Source: Pogostemon cablin | Taxonomy: Eukaryota; Streptophyta; Magnoliopsida; Lamiales; Lamiaceae | DNA: 64,000 bases | Assembly: GCA_023678885.1 (NCBI GenBank) | Contig: CM042953.1 | Location: forward strand, 4,592,518-4,656,517 | Direction of reading: 5' to 3' | In this document: in pieces, positions 35,890-49,013 of the stretch | How the letters are laid out: the number at the start of each line of letters is the position of its first letter | Position numbering within the stretch: position 1 is the first letter of the stretch | Made by a program: the position numbers and the translations under genes | Notes under the pieces: model-generated | Seen by the model: the letters and a program-made list of their open reading frames with translations, nothing else | Told to the model about the DNA's origin: nothing | The model's database searches: none

Positions 35890-36840
35890 CCATGCCTTCA
35901 ACTACGAACTGTTGGCGGAGACTGGCGCTGATGAAGTCAAGAAATCCGACGACTGAACGAAGCGACCTCCAGCACCGTACAGCGGAAAAAGGCTGCACCA
36001 CGGGCGACGGGGTGATGGCGGCTGAGACCATCACTGGACTGAACGTGGTGGTGGCTGTCCCACAGCAACAAGGAGATTAGACGGTGACTGGATTGCTGTC
36101 GCGCAATCGCGACACTTGAGGCCCGATTCCCGGTGGCAGGCGTGGTCTACTGGATCAAATAGTCAACGACGGAGAGGATGAATCCGGGTGTGATTCGCCG
36201 GTAGAGTTGCTGGCAGTATTTAGAGTGGCACCGCGTCGCTTTGAGAGAGTCAGTCCCTTTTTCGGTTGAGTCGCTGCTTGCTTCCGGCAGCTCGATGTTC
36301 ACAGGCCTCCAACTGTTTACAATGGGGACTGCTGCTTTTGTCAATTAGCCCTGGAACAAGTAGGGCAGTCGTCGGCAGTAGTGCATTTTCGGTTGGCTGT
36401 TAGCGCGGCTTCCGGCAGCTGCGACACCAGGTTGCGCCGGTGATGGTTGGTATGTGCGAGCAGAAGCCGAGTGCTGCTTGCAGCTGGAAGGATGAGGGTA
36501 GCTGTGGCAACTACAGTCGGCGATGATAGACGGTGCCCAGTTATAATCCGGCCGCCTAGAGCAGCTTACTCACGGTGGTGATCGACAGAAGACGCTAGTA
36601 GTTTTCTGATGTTTAGCCGGCGACGATACGTACGGGAAGCTGCTTGATGGCACAAGGGACCATGCTGCTACTGCTGAGTCTAATCCATGGCATCTTCCGT
36701 GCGGGCTTGATGGACTATCGGCGGCTGGAAGAACCAGCATCGGGAGCGGCTGCCCATGAAAGCGGCGCTGTAGATCGGTTGGGCAGTTTGCGGCTGGTGG
36801 TGGTGAGGGCAGAATGCGGCTGGATATATTAGGGTAGGGT
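35890..36840 (+). other. E2 hypervariable leader block
   Basis: GC- and GT-rich stretch with GGCGG and CGGCAG words, abruptly different from AT-rich DNA on both sides and unlike the leaders of E0, E1 or E3. Frames up to 135 residues (minus, 36570-36977) show no domain and probably reflect composition. Confidence 0.55.
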
Positions 36841-38239
36841 TGTAGTTTTGGGCCTTGTTTCCTAATAGGCCGGGCAATATGGAATTGGCATAGGGCCCAA
36901 ATTCTAATTTTAATTTTGTTTTGGGCTGGGATTGTGAGCCCAATTTTAATTAAAAGAAATTTGGGCTGCTGGGCCATTTTATTGCAAAATTTAATTAATT
37001 GTGGTTAATGGGCCAAGCATGATAAATTAGTTATTTATTAATGGGCTAATTTTGTGCTAGTGAGCTTGGTGGATTTAATTTAATTTTGGGCTGAGTGTAT
37101 GGGTCATGGAAAATGGGCTTGATTAATTATTTAGTCTGCTGTTCATTTTGTGCTTATTGTTGCTCTAGGGCCCAAATTAATTAATCCACCATTTATGCAA
37201 TTAATTATGATATATAACTGATTTAATTGTTTTAATTTGACAATTAATTGTTATATATGATAGGCATGTTCTATGTGATTTATTTATTTAAATTGCTGTT
37301 AATAGAAGCATGCTAGAATGTATATTTTATTTCAGAATATTATATGCATGTTAAAAACCCTCGGTGTTTAAATAACTAAGTGGGAGAGGGGATTGGTAAT
37401 AAATTCTCGCGGCCTCCATTATTGGTTTGTTAGCAATGTGAATAGACTTGCGCGTCGGCATTAGAGCCTTCCTCCCCATCGGATGAGTTTATTCATGGAT
37501 TGCTGGAACAGACTTCATTAAATAATTACGTTTGTAATGTGATGCATATGAACTTGCGCGTTGGCTTAGACCTTCCTCCCTATCGGATAAGTTTATATGC
37601 GGTTCACTGGTACAAACTTGTAATTGATAATCGTAGGAAGTTATCCGAGTGCGTGCGTACTTCTCCATCTGTAAGGCACACAAACTTGGGCCGCGGACTT
37701 GGGATTAAATAATGGTGTACACTTAGATGTAAATAATAAGTATCCTCCCCATCGGAGTCACTGCTTTTATTTGCATGGCTAAAGAGGAACCGACTATTAA
37801 TTATTTTGTCATAAAGTTAGGTTGACAAATGAAATTAATGGGTAAAACCTTCTCTTGTAAATGTTCGGGTTTATAAACGTCCACACTATCGTGGCTTGCA
37901 AACTCACGGTGCTTGAGATGTCAGTGAATTTTATTTTATATTGTTTTGAGGGAATCAATATAAAAGAATAAAATTCAAAGATTTGATCGGTAAATTTATT
38001 TGTGATTCTCTGAATTTCGAATGGTTTTAGATCACTAATTGTTAACTAAAAGACATTATATTTACTTGTCCAAATTAGTTGATTAGAAAAGAATCTTGGT
38101 TTTGAAAATTACTGCTTAAAAAAATACATGTGTATTCTCACAAAGGACGTCTCATGATGCCTATTATAGTCTCTAGTGAAGAGATGAGAGGTTCATAGAA
38201 ATATGATGATCTCATGTAATTCTTCGGATACTTGAGTAA

Positions 38240-38440
38240 ATTAAAAGGCAAAAGATCATGGTCGAATTGATGAATGAATTGGAAAAGCTTGGAATAGAAA
38301 TTGAAAGGGAAACCTAAATCAATTTATTCTACACAATTTGCCTGGATGTTTTGAGCAAGTTCTACCTGAAATACGAGAGGTTGTATATGGTGGGAAACTT
38401 CTAACAAAACATGTGGCAAAAGAAAGCCATTTTTCATCAT
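38240..38440 (+). pseudogene. E2 gag remnant
   Basis: Reads LMNELEKLGIEIERET then, after a stop, an INL-x-LP-CFEQ-like stretch, matching the copia gag core (MNELEKxG...ETQIDLILxSLPxxFEQF). Gag would form the particle shell. It is interrupted by a stop and a shift within 60 codons. The flanks to 37340 are conserved in E0, E1 and E3. Confidence 0.65.
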
Positions 38441-39209
38441 GATTAGTGATGGCATCCACTGACACGAGGTACGTAGATACTGGAATCACTAAATGTTTAT
38501 CACTGAGTAAGGATAAGATTGTTAATAACATGGGTAAAACAACAAAGGTAGTAGCTATTGCAGTGGGAGTTGTTTATTTATCTCATGATAAGAATAAACG
38601 ATTGATTATGATAAATTGTCTTTTCGTACGTTTCATAGAAAGAATTTAATTTCGGTTTCTATGCATTAACTGATGGATACTTCATTTCATTTAAATGACA
38701 TGGTCATAGTAATGAGGAATGAGGCTATAATCCGTTAAAGTACGTTGGTGGATAAAAAGTATACTCTTGAATCATGTACATCCCACAGATGCAATAAATA
38801 GTAATTAAATAATGCATCTTCTAATATAAGAGAAAGGAACCTTCGAAAATGAACTAAACATACATTTGGCATCTATGACTAATTCATTTTACTTGAGTAG
38901 GATTCAAAAGTTGATAGCCGATAGACCGTAAGGTTTATCTGAAGTGGAAACTATCGGACTTGCGAGTCTTGCTTGGAAGTAAAAATGATTAACTGCCTTT
39001 TCAAGGCTGTGGGGTGTAGAGCCAAAGATATATATGTTGGAATTAGTTCATTCTGATTCAAGCGAACCTAATATTATCCAGGCGAGAGGTGGTTATGAAT
39101 ATTCAAAGATTCTTCTGGAAACCAATATATTTATATGATGCACTGCATGTCTAAGTTCTTTGATTATTTCAAGAATTGTAAGGCTGGTACAGTGAAGCGT
39201 CATGGAAAA

Positions 39210-39365
39210 TATATTAAGTCATTACGATTCAATCATGATGGCGAATACCTCTTGGGATAGTTAGGAGCTATTGATCAGAAGTTGAGATTAAATCTCAAGT
39301 TGACTACACCGGGTATGCCCCAAACTGAATGGTGTGGTGGATAGAAGGAATAAGGCTCTTATGGT
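39210..39365 (+). pseudogene. E2 integrase core remnant
   Basis: Reads RFNHDGEYL where copia has RSDxGGEYL, so the catalytic Asp is Asn. It continues to a TPGMPQ then NGV-like stretch with a shift and a TAG. Only E2 in this window keeps this part: E0 and E1 share one deletion across it and E3 has another. Confidence 0.65.
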
Positions 39366-40094
39366 TATGATTAGATAGATGATGAATTATTTGGAATAAT
39401 TAAAATTCATTTTATGGATATGCCCTAGAAACAGTAATTCGTAAAATATTTGTCTGTTTGTGGGACATCCTGGAAAAATGAAGGTTGATTTATTTAGTCC
39501 AAAAGATCGAAGGGTGACTGTTAACACAAACACCAAATTTTTGGAAAAGGACTATGTAATAAATCACAAGCCCATGTATAAGTTGTTCTAAAGGAAGTGA
39601 GAGGAAAACACTAAGTAAAAGTACCAAGTGTACAAGAGGATATACCACAAGGTAAACTGCAACACGTGTCACGTCTGATACACAATTACATGTAGTGCCT
39701 TATCGTAGTGGGAGGATTGTTTGACAACCCATAAAATATATGTTTTGGGAAAGTCGTAAGACATGATCCCTAGTGAACATGGTATTGTCCCACGGATACG
39801 ACGCAGCACTGCAAGATGAAAATGCAGAATTTTAGTAAGTTGCAATGAATGTTGAAATAGAATCTACGGATTCTAAATTAAGTCTGGGAACTTGAAGGAC
39901 CACTAAATAGTGTAAAAGCCATTGGAAGTGGTCATAGGAAATAAAAGAGGATCATACGGTAAGGTGAAAACACTTAGAAGCAAAACTTGTTGCGAAAAGG
40001 TGTACTCAGAAAGAAATGGTTCGATTATGAGGACACATGTTCGCTGGTAGCTATGCTTATGTTGATCCGAATTCTTTTATTGCTGCTATGAGGA

Positions 40095-40400
40095 ACAACA
40101 AATAGATGTCAAAGACATCTTTCCTGATTGGAAGTCTTGAGGAAAACATCTATGCGAAGCAACCAGAGTGATTCATTGCAAAGTACTAATAGCATTTTGA
40201 TAGTAAGCTTAAAATTGTCCAGCGATGGACTAAAGCAAGCTTTAAGATCGTGAAACATCTGTTTTGATTAGGTAATCCAGTGGCATAGATTTAAATCAAT
40301 AAGCGAATGAGTCTTGTGTGTTGTAAAGAGTGACGGAAATGTGGTGGTGTTTCTTGTACTATACGTAGATAGTATCTTGCTCATTGGAGACAATGAAAGA
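40095..40400 (+). pseudogene. E2 reverse transcriptase remnant
   Basis: QIDVKD near 40100 is motif A with its catalytic Asp. LEENIYAKQPE follows in a shifted frame. At 40362-40373 the YVDD box reads YVDS within VVVFLVLYVDSILLIGDNE, so the second catalytic Asp is Ser. Confidence 0.8.
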
Positions 40401-40919
40401 GTATTATCGGGCGTATGGGTACGGTTAATAAAGCGGTAGAGATGAAGGACTTAAGAAAGGCAAAATATATCCTTTTGATCACGGTAATACGGATCACAAG
40501 AAAGGATATTATGCTTATCTCAAGTTTCATAAAATGATACAGTCCATACTCGTTTAGCATGTAAATTTATCTGAGTGAATGTGTCTTTGAGACACAGGAA
40601 GAAGATAAAGAGGATGAAAGCGGTTCCTTATGCTCCGGCGAATAAGGAAGCTTAATCTAAGGAATGCTATGAACGATGTTGGATATCTGTTTTGCTGGAT
40701 GCATCAACAGTGGGTATCAACGTAACCCGAAACAAGAATGATGAACTGTGGTAAGACATATATAAAGTGCCTGAGAAGGACTGGAAATTATATGTGGACT
40801 TACTGGACAGATTCACTGCTTCTTGCGGATTACGTAGATTCGGATTTTTTAGTCAGATTGGACGGCAGTAAATTCACCTCAAAGGTTATGTGTTTAATCT
40901 TAGGAAGTAGAGTCATAAT

Positions 40920-41183
40920 GTGGAGGAGTGTTATATAGAAATATATTTCAGACTCTGGACTCCATCATGGAAAGATGTTGAATTGGAGCCTATAAGGCAG
41001 CCAAAGTATCTATATGACTCTAGAGACTTCATGATGGACTTTGAAGCGTTTCAAAGTTTGCCCAAGGTAATCACAATTTACATTGATGATATTGGTGCAG
41101 TTGCAAACTTGAAGAAATCACAAGTCCATAAGGCAATTAAACACATGGAGCGCGAGTACCACCTGTTACGAGAAATCGTATGA
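40920..41183 (+). pseudogene. E2 RNase H remnant
   Basis: 87-residue open frame aligning with the C-terminal RNase H region. ITIYIDDIGAVANLKKS stands for the family IxLYCDNxGAVxxxKxP, and HMEREYHLLREIV for KHIERKYHLIREIV. The first half has diverged. E3 shows the same changes (YIDDIGAV) in its frame at 48720-49013, so they predate both insertions. Confidence 0.75.
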
Positions 41184-41334
41184 TGAGGGGAAGGTTGTTG
41201 TCGCCTAGATTGCATCGGATGATGACCTAGTAAACCATTCACAAGGACCTTAAGGCGAGAGCTTTTAATGGTCGTGTAGTGGGAGTAGGAATCAGATGTA
41301 TGGAAGAAGATATGACATCATAGTCTTTTAGTAT

Positions 41335-41345
41335 AAGTGGGAGAT
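41335..41345 (+). other. E2 polypurine tract
   Basis: AAGTGGGAGAT immediately before the 3' LTR TGTTGG. The same tract is seen in E3 (48557-48567, minus). Confidence 0.85.
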
Positions 41346-42547
41346 TGTTGGATTGTATACTAAAAGTCTTGCTTTAGTATGAACAATGTCATAACAATAT
41401 TTGAAATGAAAATCATTGATCAAATGATTGCATCTTATAATTTATTTTATATGCATGATGCAATAGTCCATTTACTTTATACTGTAGATAATATGTTGTG
41501 CGACAACACGCGGAAGATCATATTATCGGTTTCCTTATAAAGTATAAACAGATGCTCACAACCGAGATAGACAGGGACTCTCTATCGGTATGGTTGTAGT
41601 GTGCTTTGGTATTAGCTTGTCTTGGCTATAGAATCACATTAGTGCACTTGTGTGTATTGAGCAGGACCGCTTGAGATCGTTCTTCTTATACTGACTATAT
41701 AGTAGAACTTGATCTCTGTTATTATAGAAGTTCGTGCTCTTAATCCCTATACAATAACCTCGACACGTTGGGCAGTATGTATTTCTTTGATTCATCAATG
41801 GGTGAGATTTATAAGTATTAAATCAATATACTCGGTGAGTTGGGAAGTAGTGCTGTCTCTATGGTGTGCTGTTGATTGTAGAAGGAATCTATGTCTGACA
41901 TAGGTTGATGATGTCCCCTTGAGGAGCTCATAAGGTTTATCATGTAAATCTTGCAAGTGGATTAATTTCCGGCATGATAATAAGGTTGAGTGGTACTACT
42001 CTCGAATGAGATATTAATTAATTTGAGTTTTCAGTAACTTAATTAATTAATGGGCATTGTATATCTTAAACATGGGGAGACAGTCGGGCTTATAATAAGA
42101 AGGAGCCCAGAACATAATTTTGGGATTGGACGGGTAGTGCAGTAATAATATTTTAGTGGACTATATTATTATTATTGGATTTAATTAAAAGCTTTGGGCT
42201 AAGCTTGGTTAATTAAATTCAATTGAGGCCCAGCCCAATTTCTCCTCCTGGTCCCTGCTGTAGCCCAACTATATAAGTCATCTTAGCTCCTGTTAACCCT
42301 AAGTCAGTGCCTCATTTGACAGTTAGAAAGAACAGGAGCAGATTGAGAGAATCCTGTGGATTGTTGCCCACACAACAGCAGGATTCGACTTGGGACATAC
42401 AGCAGAAGATTAAGAGGTGGTTCTCTGCAATGGTTCATCCTCTACATCAACCCAGAAGTACGGTATACATTATATTCGCATCCGCTGTTATCATTTATCT
42501 AAAATCCTAACGGATCTTGTTCCAACCGCACGATCCAATTGCCTACA
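41346..42547 (+). mobile_element. E2 3' LTR
   Basis: 1202 bp partner of 34449-35648, with about 28 differences counted by eye. Its end CTACA is followed by the GAAGG duplicate and then E1 sequence. Confidence 0.95.
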
Positions 42548-42889
42548 GAAGGTCTATGCCAACACGCAAGTTAATGTGCCACATTACAAACACTAATTAT
42601 TTTATAAAGTCTGTACCAGTGATCCGTGAATAAACTCATCCTTTAGGGAGGAAGGCCTATTGCCTACACGCAAGTTTACTCACATCACTTACAAACCAAT
42701 AATGGAGGCTGTGAGAATTGATTACCAATTCTCTCTCCCACTTAGTAATTTAACACCGAGGATTTTTACATGCATATAATATTCTTAATAAAATACACAA
42801 CCTAGCATGCTCCTATTACAACAAATAAGGCAGTAAATCACGGAGAACATGCATAGCATATATAACAATTCGATTGTTCGCCACCAAGC

Positions 42890-44165
42890 ATGATTATGGA
42901 GAATGCAGATGGGGATCGACCTCCCTAGTGAGGTCGCAGGGTTTGACCTGCTTGGTCAGGTCGCCGGGCTCGGGGCAGCTTCTCGTAACCTAATCTGAAA
43001 ATCAGAAGCGGGTCTTTACTAATTTTCCTCCAGATTCCTTGCCCGGCAACCTGTCCACTGCACGTCGCATGAAAGAGACTTCCTGACCATCATACATGCC
43101 GGCACAACTCATGCCATGTACCGGCATGACTCGTGCAGTGTATTGATATGCTCCTGCATGCCATCCTGCCCATCACCATGCACGACCAGTGCACGCCAAG
43201 CTCACCTCCGTGCATGACCCGTGCGGCCAAGGCAAGCTTCCGTGCTTACCCCGTACGCACCTGCCATCCAGCCGAGCGCCACCTTGCCATCACACGACAG
43301 CTAACTTGTGAAGGTTTTCTCCTCACTCGGCAATGAGCATGCACGAAAACCTCTCACTCGGTAGGTAACATTCTTCCTCTCACGACCGGCAGCCAACCGT
43401 CTGCAATCATGCGGCCTCGCTTGACAGTCATGGAAAACTCACACGCCAGCATGCTGCTTCCCATGTGTCAAACAGCCTTCACATGTCCATACGCGATAGT
43501 AAACGCATGAGAATTCCTTCTCACCCAGTAGTCAGTGCTCCAACGTGCGGCCGAGCATCCTAACATGCTCCCAATCGTGCACCAATAGGTTCTCACCTGC
43601 CTTTGTCCGTGAACCACAATACGACACCGAGCATCCAGCTGCTTGCCATCATGTTTCCTAACGAGCGCCGCACTTCTCTACACACACTACTCGGTGCCTG
43701 CACGACAACATGCATACATCACCCGGCCCATTAGCGCCAACAAGTGTACATCTGTGTACCATCTCCAGGCCTGTGCGTGCCTCTGTGCAGCTAATTCTTT
43801 CATGCACTGCCTGCAGCCACCGCGTGAGGGTTCCTCCTCACACTGCTATCATCGTGCCTCTCCTGTCCACACACTCGGCAGCCTCCATGCTTACCCAGCA
43901 TCGTGCCACTAGAATCCCATGCACGGTTGCTACTAGAAATCACGTGCCAAAACGTGCAAGCCACGCCCGACCACATGCTCATCATCATAAGTCCCTAGCC
44001 TGGAAATGTGCGCCTACGCTTGTTGGTCGCACGATCCTGTGCACACCCACTCTTCAGTCCAGAAATGAGTTCCTCACACGGAATCTTCTCCAAGCGCACG
44101 TCGTTGTCATTTTTCCAGGTGTGAATTCAATGAATAGGCTTTCACCAATTCTCACACACAACCAT
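42890..44165 (-). other. E1 hypervariable leader block
   Basis: GC-rich, C/A-rich on the plus strand, with CATGCACG-like words. It sits in the same slot as the E0, E2 and E3 leader blocks, between the TTCGCCACCA flank (about 42885) and a CACACACAACCAT flank shared with E3 (about 44155). A 176-residue frame (43710-44240, plus) runs antisense to the element and has no domain. Confidence 0.55.
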
Positions 44166-44311
44166 CGACAGTGTAGGGTTTACAAGTATAATTTAATAAC
44201 ATCAAAATCATACCAAAACCCTAATCTCATGCGATTCTAATTTCAAAAAATTAAATCACATAAACACATAAAACCTAGCCTAACGTGTCATGCTTCACCA
44301 CGATGACCAAA

Positions 44312-44323
44312 GCTCTGATATCA
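44312..44323 (-). other. E1 primer binding site (one mismatch)
   Basis: GCTCTGATATCA on the plus strand, against GCTCTGATACCA in E3. Confidence 0.8.
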
Positions 44324-45218
44324 ATTGTTGGTGTTCGATCATTTAGTTAACGTGAACCGTTAGGGTTCCAAGCAATTCTACTGCAGTGGAAGCATAAGAG
44401 TAGAATCATATTACCTTTCACCAGGGTTGATGTAGAAGATGATCAGCAGCGGTAAACAACCTTTCGATCTTCTGTTGTATTCCCAAGTCCAATCTTGACG
44501 TCGTGTGGGCGACGATCTTCAAGATCTCCTTAATCTGCTTCCTACCCCTCTCTAACGTGTTTTAGGCATGTGTATATGGGATCCGGATAAACTGAGGTGA
44601 CTTATTTATTGGCTATAGTAGGGACCAAGAGGAGAATTAGAGTTGGGCCTCCATTAGGCTTATGTGTCCAAGCTTAGCCCAAAGCTTATACTTAAGTCCA
44701 ATAATAATAATATATTCCACTAAAATATTATTACTGCACTACCGTTCTAATCCCATAATTACGTTATGGGCTCCTTCTTATTATGAACCCGTTAGTCTCC
44801 CCATGTTTAAGATATACAATGTCCATTAATTAATTAAGTTACTGATAACTCCATTAATTAATATTTCATTCGAGAGTAGTACCACTCAACCTCATTATCA
44901 TGCCGGAATAAATCCACCTGCAGGGTTTATAAGATAATCCTTATGAGCTCCTCAAGGGGACATCATCAACCTATGATGAACACAGATTCCTTCTACAATC
45001 AACAGCACACCATAGAGACATCACTATTTCCCAATTCACCGAGATTACTGATTTATTTGAATCTAAATCTCACCCATTGATGAATCAAAGAAATACATAC
45101 TGGCTTACGTGTCGAGGTTATTGTATAGGGATTAAGAGCACGAACATCCATAATAACTGAGATCAAGTTCTCATATATAGACAGTACAAGTCGAACGATC
45201 TCAAGTGGTCTTGCTCAA

Positions 45219-46599
45219 TGTTGGATTGTATACTAAAAGTCTAGCTTTAGTATGAACAATGTTATTACAATTTATTTGAAATGATAATCATATGATCAAA
45301 TGATTGCATCTTATAATTTATTTATATACACGATGCAATAGTCCTCTTACTTTATATTGTAGATAATATGTTGTGCGACAACATGCGGAAGATCATATTA
45401 TCGGTTTCCGTATAAAGTATAAATAGATGCTCACTACCGAGATAAACGGGGACTCTCTATCGTGATGGTTGTAGTGTGGTTTGGTATTAGCTTGTCTTGG
45501 CTATAAAATCACATTAGTGCACTTTGTGTGTATTGAGCAGGACCGCTTGAGATTGTTCGACTTATACTGACTTATAGAAGAACTTGACTCAGTTATTATG
45601 GATGTTCGTGCTCTTAATCCCTATACAATGATCTCAACACGTAGGGCAGTATGTATTTCTTTGATTCATCAATGGGTGAGATTTACATGTAATTAAATCA
45701 ACAAACTCGGTGAGTTAGGAAGTAGTGCTGTCTCTATGGTGTGATGTTGATTGCAGAAGGAATCTGTGTCCATCATAGATTGATGATGTCCCCTTGAGGA
45801 GGTCATAAGGATTATTAAGTAAACCCTGCAGGTGGATTTATTCCGGCATGATAACGAGGTTGAGTGGTACTACTCTTGGATGAGATATTAATTAATAGAG
45901 TTGTTAGTAAATTAATTAATGGGCATTGTATATCTTAAACATGGGAAGACTAACGAGCTCATAATAAGAAGGAGTCCATAATGTAATTATGGGATTAGAA
46001 CGATAGTGCAATAATAATATTTTAGTGGAATATATTATTATTATTGGACTTAAGTATAATCTTTGGGCTAAACTTGGATACTTAAACCCAATGGAGGCCC
46101 AACTATAATTTCTCCTCCTGGTCCCTGTTGTAGCCCATATATAAGTCATCTCAGTTGTTCTAAACCTAACTCTGCGCCTAACATACATGAGTGAGAGAGA
46201 GAAAACAACAAATTGAGAAGATCTTTAGGATCGTCGTCCACACGACATCCAGATTGGACTTGGGAATACAGTAGAAGATCAAGAGGTAGTTTGCTGCTAC
46301 TGTCCATCGACTTCTATGATTTTTATAAAATTTTACAGTCCTCAGAACACAATTTGTGATATACTGACGGAAAGCCACGGAAGAGTGGATCGTTTTGGCG
46401 TGTAGATCACTCAGATCTGACATCAGATGAGAGAGTTATTTCTAAAACAGTGAGGATGCGCAAGCTGGTGGCGAGAATTCATCGTGTTCAATATACTCTG
46501 GTGAAAGGTAATGCGTTTCTTGTTTACTTGCTTGCGCTGCTTGTTAGAAACGTATGAAACCCTAACGGGTAACACTAACCATATGATCGAATGCCAACA
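45219..46599 (+). mobile_element. Solo copia LTR inserted in the E1 5' LTR
   Basis: 1381 bp, TGTTGGATTGTATAC to ...ATGCCAACA, flanked by the duplication CTCAA (45214-45218, 46600-46604). There is no internal region, so it is probably the product of LTR-LTR recombination. It carries the ~190 bp LTR module (about 46370-46500) and a TATATAAGTC box near 46138. It lies inside a relative of opposite orientation. Confidence 0.95.
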
Positions 46600-46900
46600 C
46601 TCAATGCACGTAAAGTGCACTAATGTGATTCTATAGTCAAGACAAACTAATACCAAATCACACTACAACCATCACGATAGAGAGTCCCCACCTTTCTCGG
46701 TTGTGAGCATCTGTTTATACTTTATAAGGAAACCGATAATATGATCTTCCGCGTGTTGTCTCACAATATATTATCTATAGTATAAAGTAAGTGGACTATT
46801 GCATCACAAGACACAATCATTTGATCAATGATTCTCATTTCAAATAAATTGTTATAACATTGTTCACAATAAAGCTAGGCTTTTAGTATACAATCCAACA

Positions 46901-47167
46901 CAATCATCCTACATCCCACAAGGGGGGATTCCCCCCAAACCAATATCTACATCCTTTCCTCTATCCATCCATCACTGTTAAGATTCGTTTGTTGAATTAA
47001 GAGGAGAATCAAGAGGGGGATTCAAGATGGAGAAGGACGCGATGATTCCCACATCTAGATTTTATTCGTTTTCTAATTTATCTTGTATTTTTCAGATATA
47101 TGGGTAAGTTCTATCCAACACCCATGATTGTTCTTCAAAACATCATGGGCTATAACTGTTTTGGTAG
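46901..47167 (+). mobile_element. Gypsy-type LTR fragment, plus orientation, outer part
   Basis: Reverse-complement match to 60010-60270. It continues after E3 at 55375-55628. E1 abuts it on the left; E3 is inserted into it with TSD GGTAG. Confidence 0.75.
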
Positions 47168-48556
47168 TGTTGGCATTCGATCGTTTGGTTAACGTGACCC
47201 GTTAGGGTTCCATGTATTTCTAACAAGCAGCGGAAGCAAGTAAACATGAAACGCATTACCTTTCACCAAGGGTTGATGTAGAGGTTGAATTCTCGCTGGC
47301 AGTCTGCGCAGTCCCACGAGAATAGCCATAAGTTCCTCTTCTGATGTCGGAATTGAGTGATCTTTATGCTCAGACGATCCTCTCTTCGACGGCTTTCCAT
47401 CAGTATATAATACATCAAAATCGAAGAACTGTACGATGTTATATAAATTTTGGAACATGACGAACTGCAACAGCAAACGACCTTCCGGTTTTCTGCTGTA
47501 TGTCCCAAGTCCGATCTCGACGTCGTGTGGGCGACGATCTACGAGACCTACTCAATCTGCTCTCAACCCTCATCACACGTGAATAATGAATTAGATTAGG
47601 GTTCCAGATAAGCTGAGGTGACTTATATACATGGGCTACAGCAGGGACCAGGAGGAGAAATTGGGTTGGGCCTCCATTGGGCTTAAGTATCCAAGCTTAG
47701 CCCAAAGCTTATACTTAAGTCCAATAATAATAATATATTCCACTAAAATATTATTACTGCACTACCATACCAATCCCAAAATTACGTTTTGGGCTCCTTC
47801 TTATTATGAGCCCGTTAGTCTCCCCATGTTTAAGATATACAATGTCCATTAATTAATTTAAGTTACTGACAACTCAAATAATTAATATCTCATCCAAGAG
47901 TAGTACCACTCAACCTCATTATCATGCCGGAACAAATTCCACCTGCAGGGTTTACATGATAATCCTTATGAGCTCCTCAAGGGGACATCATCAACCTATG
48001 ACGGACACGGATTCCTTCTGCAATCAACAGCACACCATAGAGACAACACTACTTCCCAACTCACCGAGTTTATTGATTTAATTGCATGTAAATCTCACCC
48101 ATTGATGAATCAAAGAAATACATACTGCTCTATGTGTCGAGGTTATTGTATAGGGATTAAGAGCACGAACATCCATAATAACTGAGATCAAGTTCTCCTA
48201 TAAGTCAGTATAAATCGAACGATCTCAAGCGGTCCTGCTCAATACACACAAGTGCACTAATGTGATTCTATAGCCAAGACAAGCTAATACCAAACCACAC
48301 TACAACCATCCCGATAGAGAGTCCCCGTCTATCTCGATTGTGAGCATCTGTTTATACTTTATAAGGAAACCGATAATATGATCTTCCGCGTGTTGTCGCA
48401 CAACATATTATCTACAGTATAAAGTAAGTGGACTATTGCATCGAACATATAAATAAATTATAAGATGCAATCATTTGATCATATGATTCTCATTTCAAAT
48501 TAATTGTTATAACATTGTTCAAACAAAAAGCTAGACTTTTAGTATACAATCCAACA
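47168..48556 (-). mobile_element. E3 3' LTR
   Basis: 1389 bp, matching 53986-55374 almost perfectly. TATA-type site on the minus strand at about 47622-47630. A 95-residue frame (47189-47476, minus) lies wholly in the LTR and recurs in the other copy; it has no domain and is probably chance. Confidence 0.95.
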
Positions 48557-48719
48557 ATCTCCCACTTATACTAAAAGACTATGCTGTCATGTCTTCCGCC
48601 ATACATCTGATTCCCACTCCCACTACACGACCATTAAAAGCTCTCGCCTTAATATCCTTGTAAATGGATTTACTAGGTCATCATCCGATGCAATCTAGGC
48701 GACAACAACCTTCCCCTCA

Positions 48720-49013
48720 TCATACGATTTCTCGTAACAGGTGGTACTTGCACTCCATTTGTTTAATTGCCTTATGGGCTCGTGATTCCTTCAAGTTTGC
48801 AACTGCACCAATATCATCAATATAAATTGTGATATCCTTGGGCAAACTTAGAAACACTTCAAAGTCCATCTTGAAGTTTCTAGAGTCATACAGATACTTT
48901 GGCTGCCTCATAGGCTCCAATTTATCATCTTTCCATGATGGAGTCCGGAGTCTGAAATATATTTCTATATAACACTCCTCCACATTATGACTCAACTTCC
49001 TAAAATTAAACAC
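48720..49013 (-). pseudogene. E3 RNase H remnant
   Basis: 97-residue open frame aligning with E2 40920-41183 over its length. It carries the same YIDDIGAVANLK and YHLLREIV ends and the same diverged first half. The shared lesions show common descent from an already defective element. Confidence 0.75.

Larger units (their letters stand above)
34449..42547 (+). mobile_element. Copia element E2, complete but coding-dead
   Basis: 8099 bp plus-strand element inserted into E1, with TSD GAAGG (34444-34448 and 42548-42552). LTRs are 34449-35648 and 41346-42547; the primer site is 35651-35662 and the polypurine tract 41335-41345. LTRs differ at roughly 2-2.5 percent by eye. Worn gag, integrase, RT and RNase H occur in copia order but are full of stops and shifts; no frame reaches 140 residues. 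It is in the opposite orientation to its host element. Confidence 0.95.
31246..46900 (-). mobile_element. Copia element E1 (3'-truncated, with two later insertions)
   Basis: Minus-strand host of nested insertions. Its internal region covers 31246-34448 and 42548-44325, interrupted by E2. Its 5' LTR covers 44326-45218 and 46600-46900, interrupted by a solo LTR. The primer-site complement at 44312-44323 has one mismatch. The 3' LTR and last ~190 bp before the polypurine tract are lost at 31245. RT motif A (QIDVKT) is readable at about 32345-32385, but the YVDD site (32098-32109) reads CVDN. Integrase is deleted at 33129 as in E0. CAATC (46901-46905) is the likely target duplicate on the right. 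Confidence 0.85.

Noticed and set aside
43710..44240. 176-residue frame in the E1 leader
   Set aside because: Antisense to the element, inside the hypervariable GC-rich block, no domain, not conserved in other copies.
47189..47476. 95-residue frame duplicated at 54007-54294
   Set aside because: The duplication reflects the two LTRs of E3; related LTRs do not keep the frame beyond short stretches.
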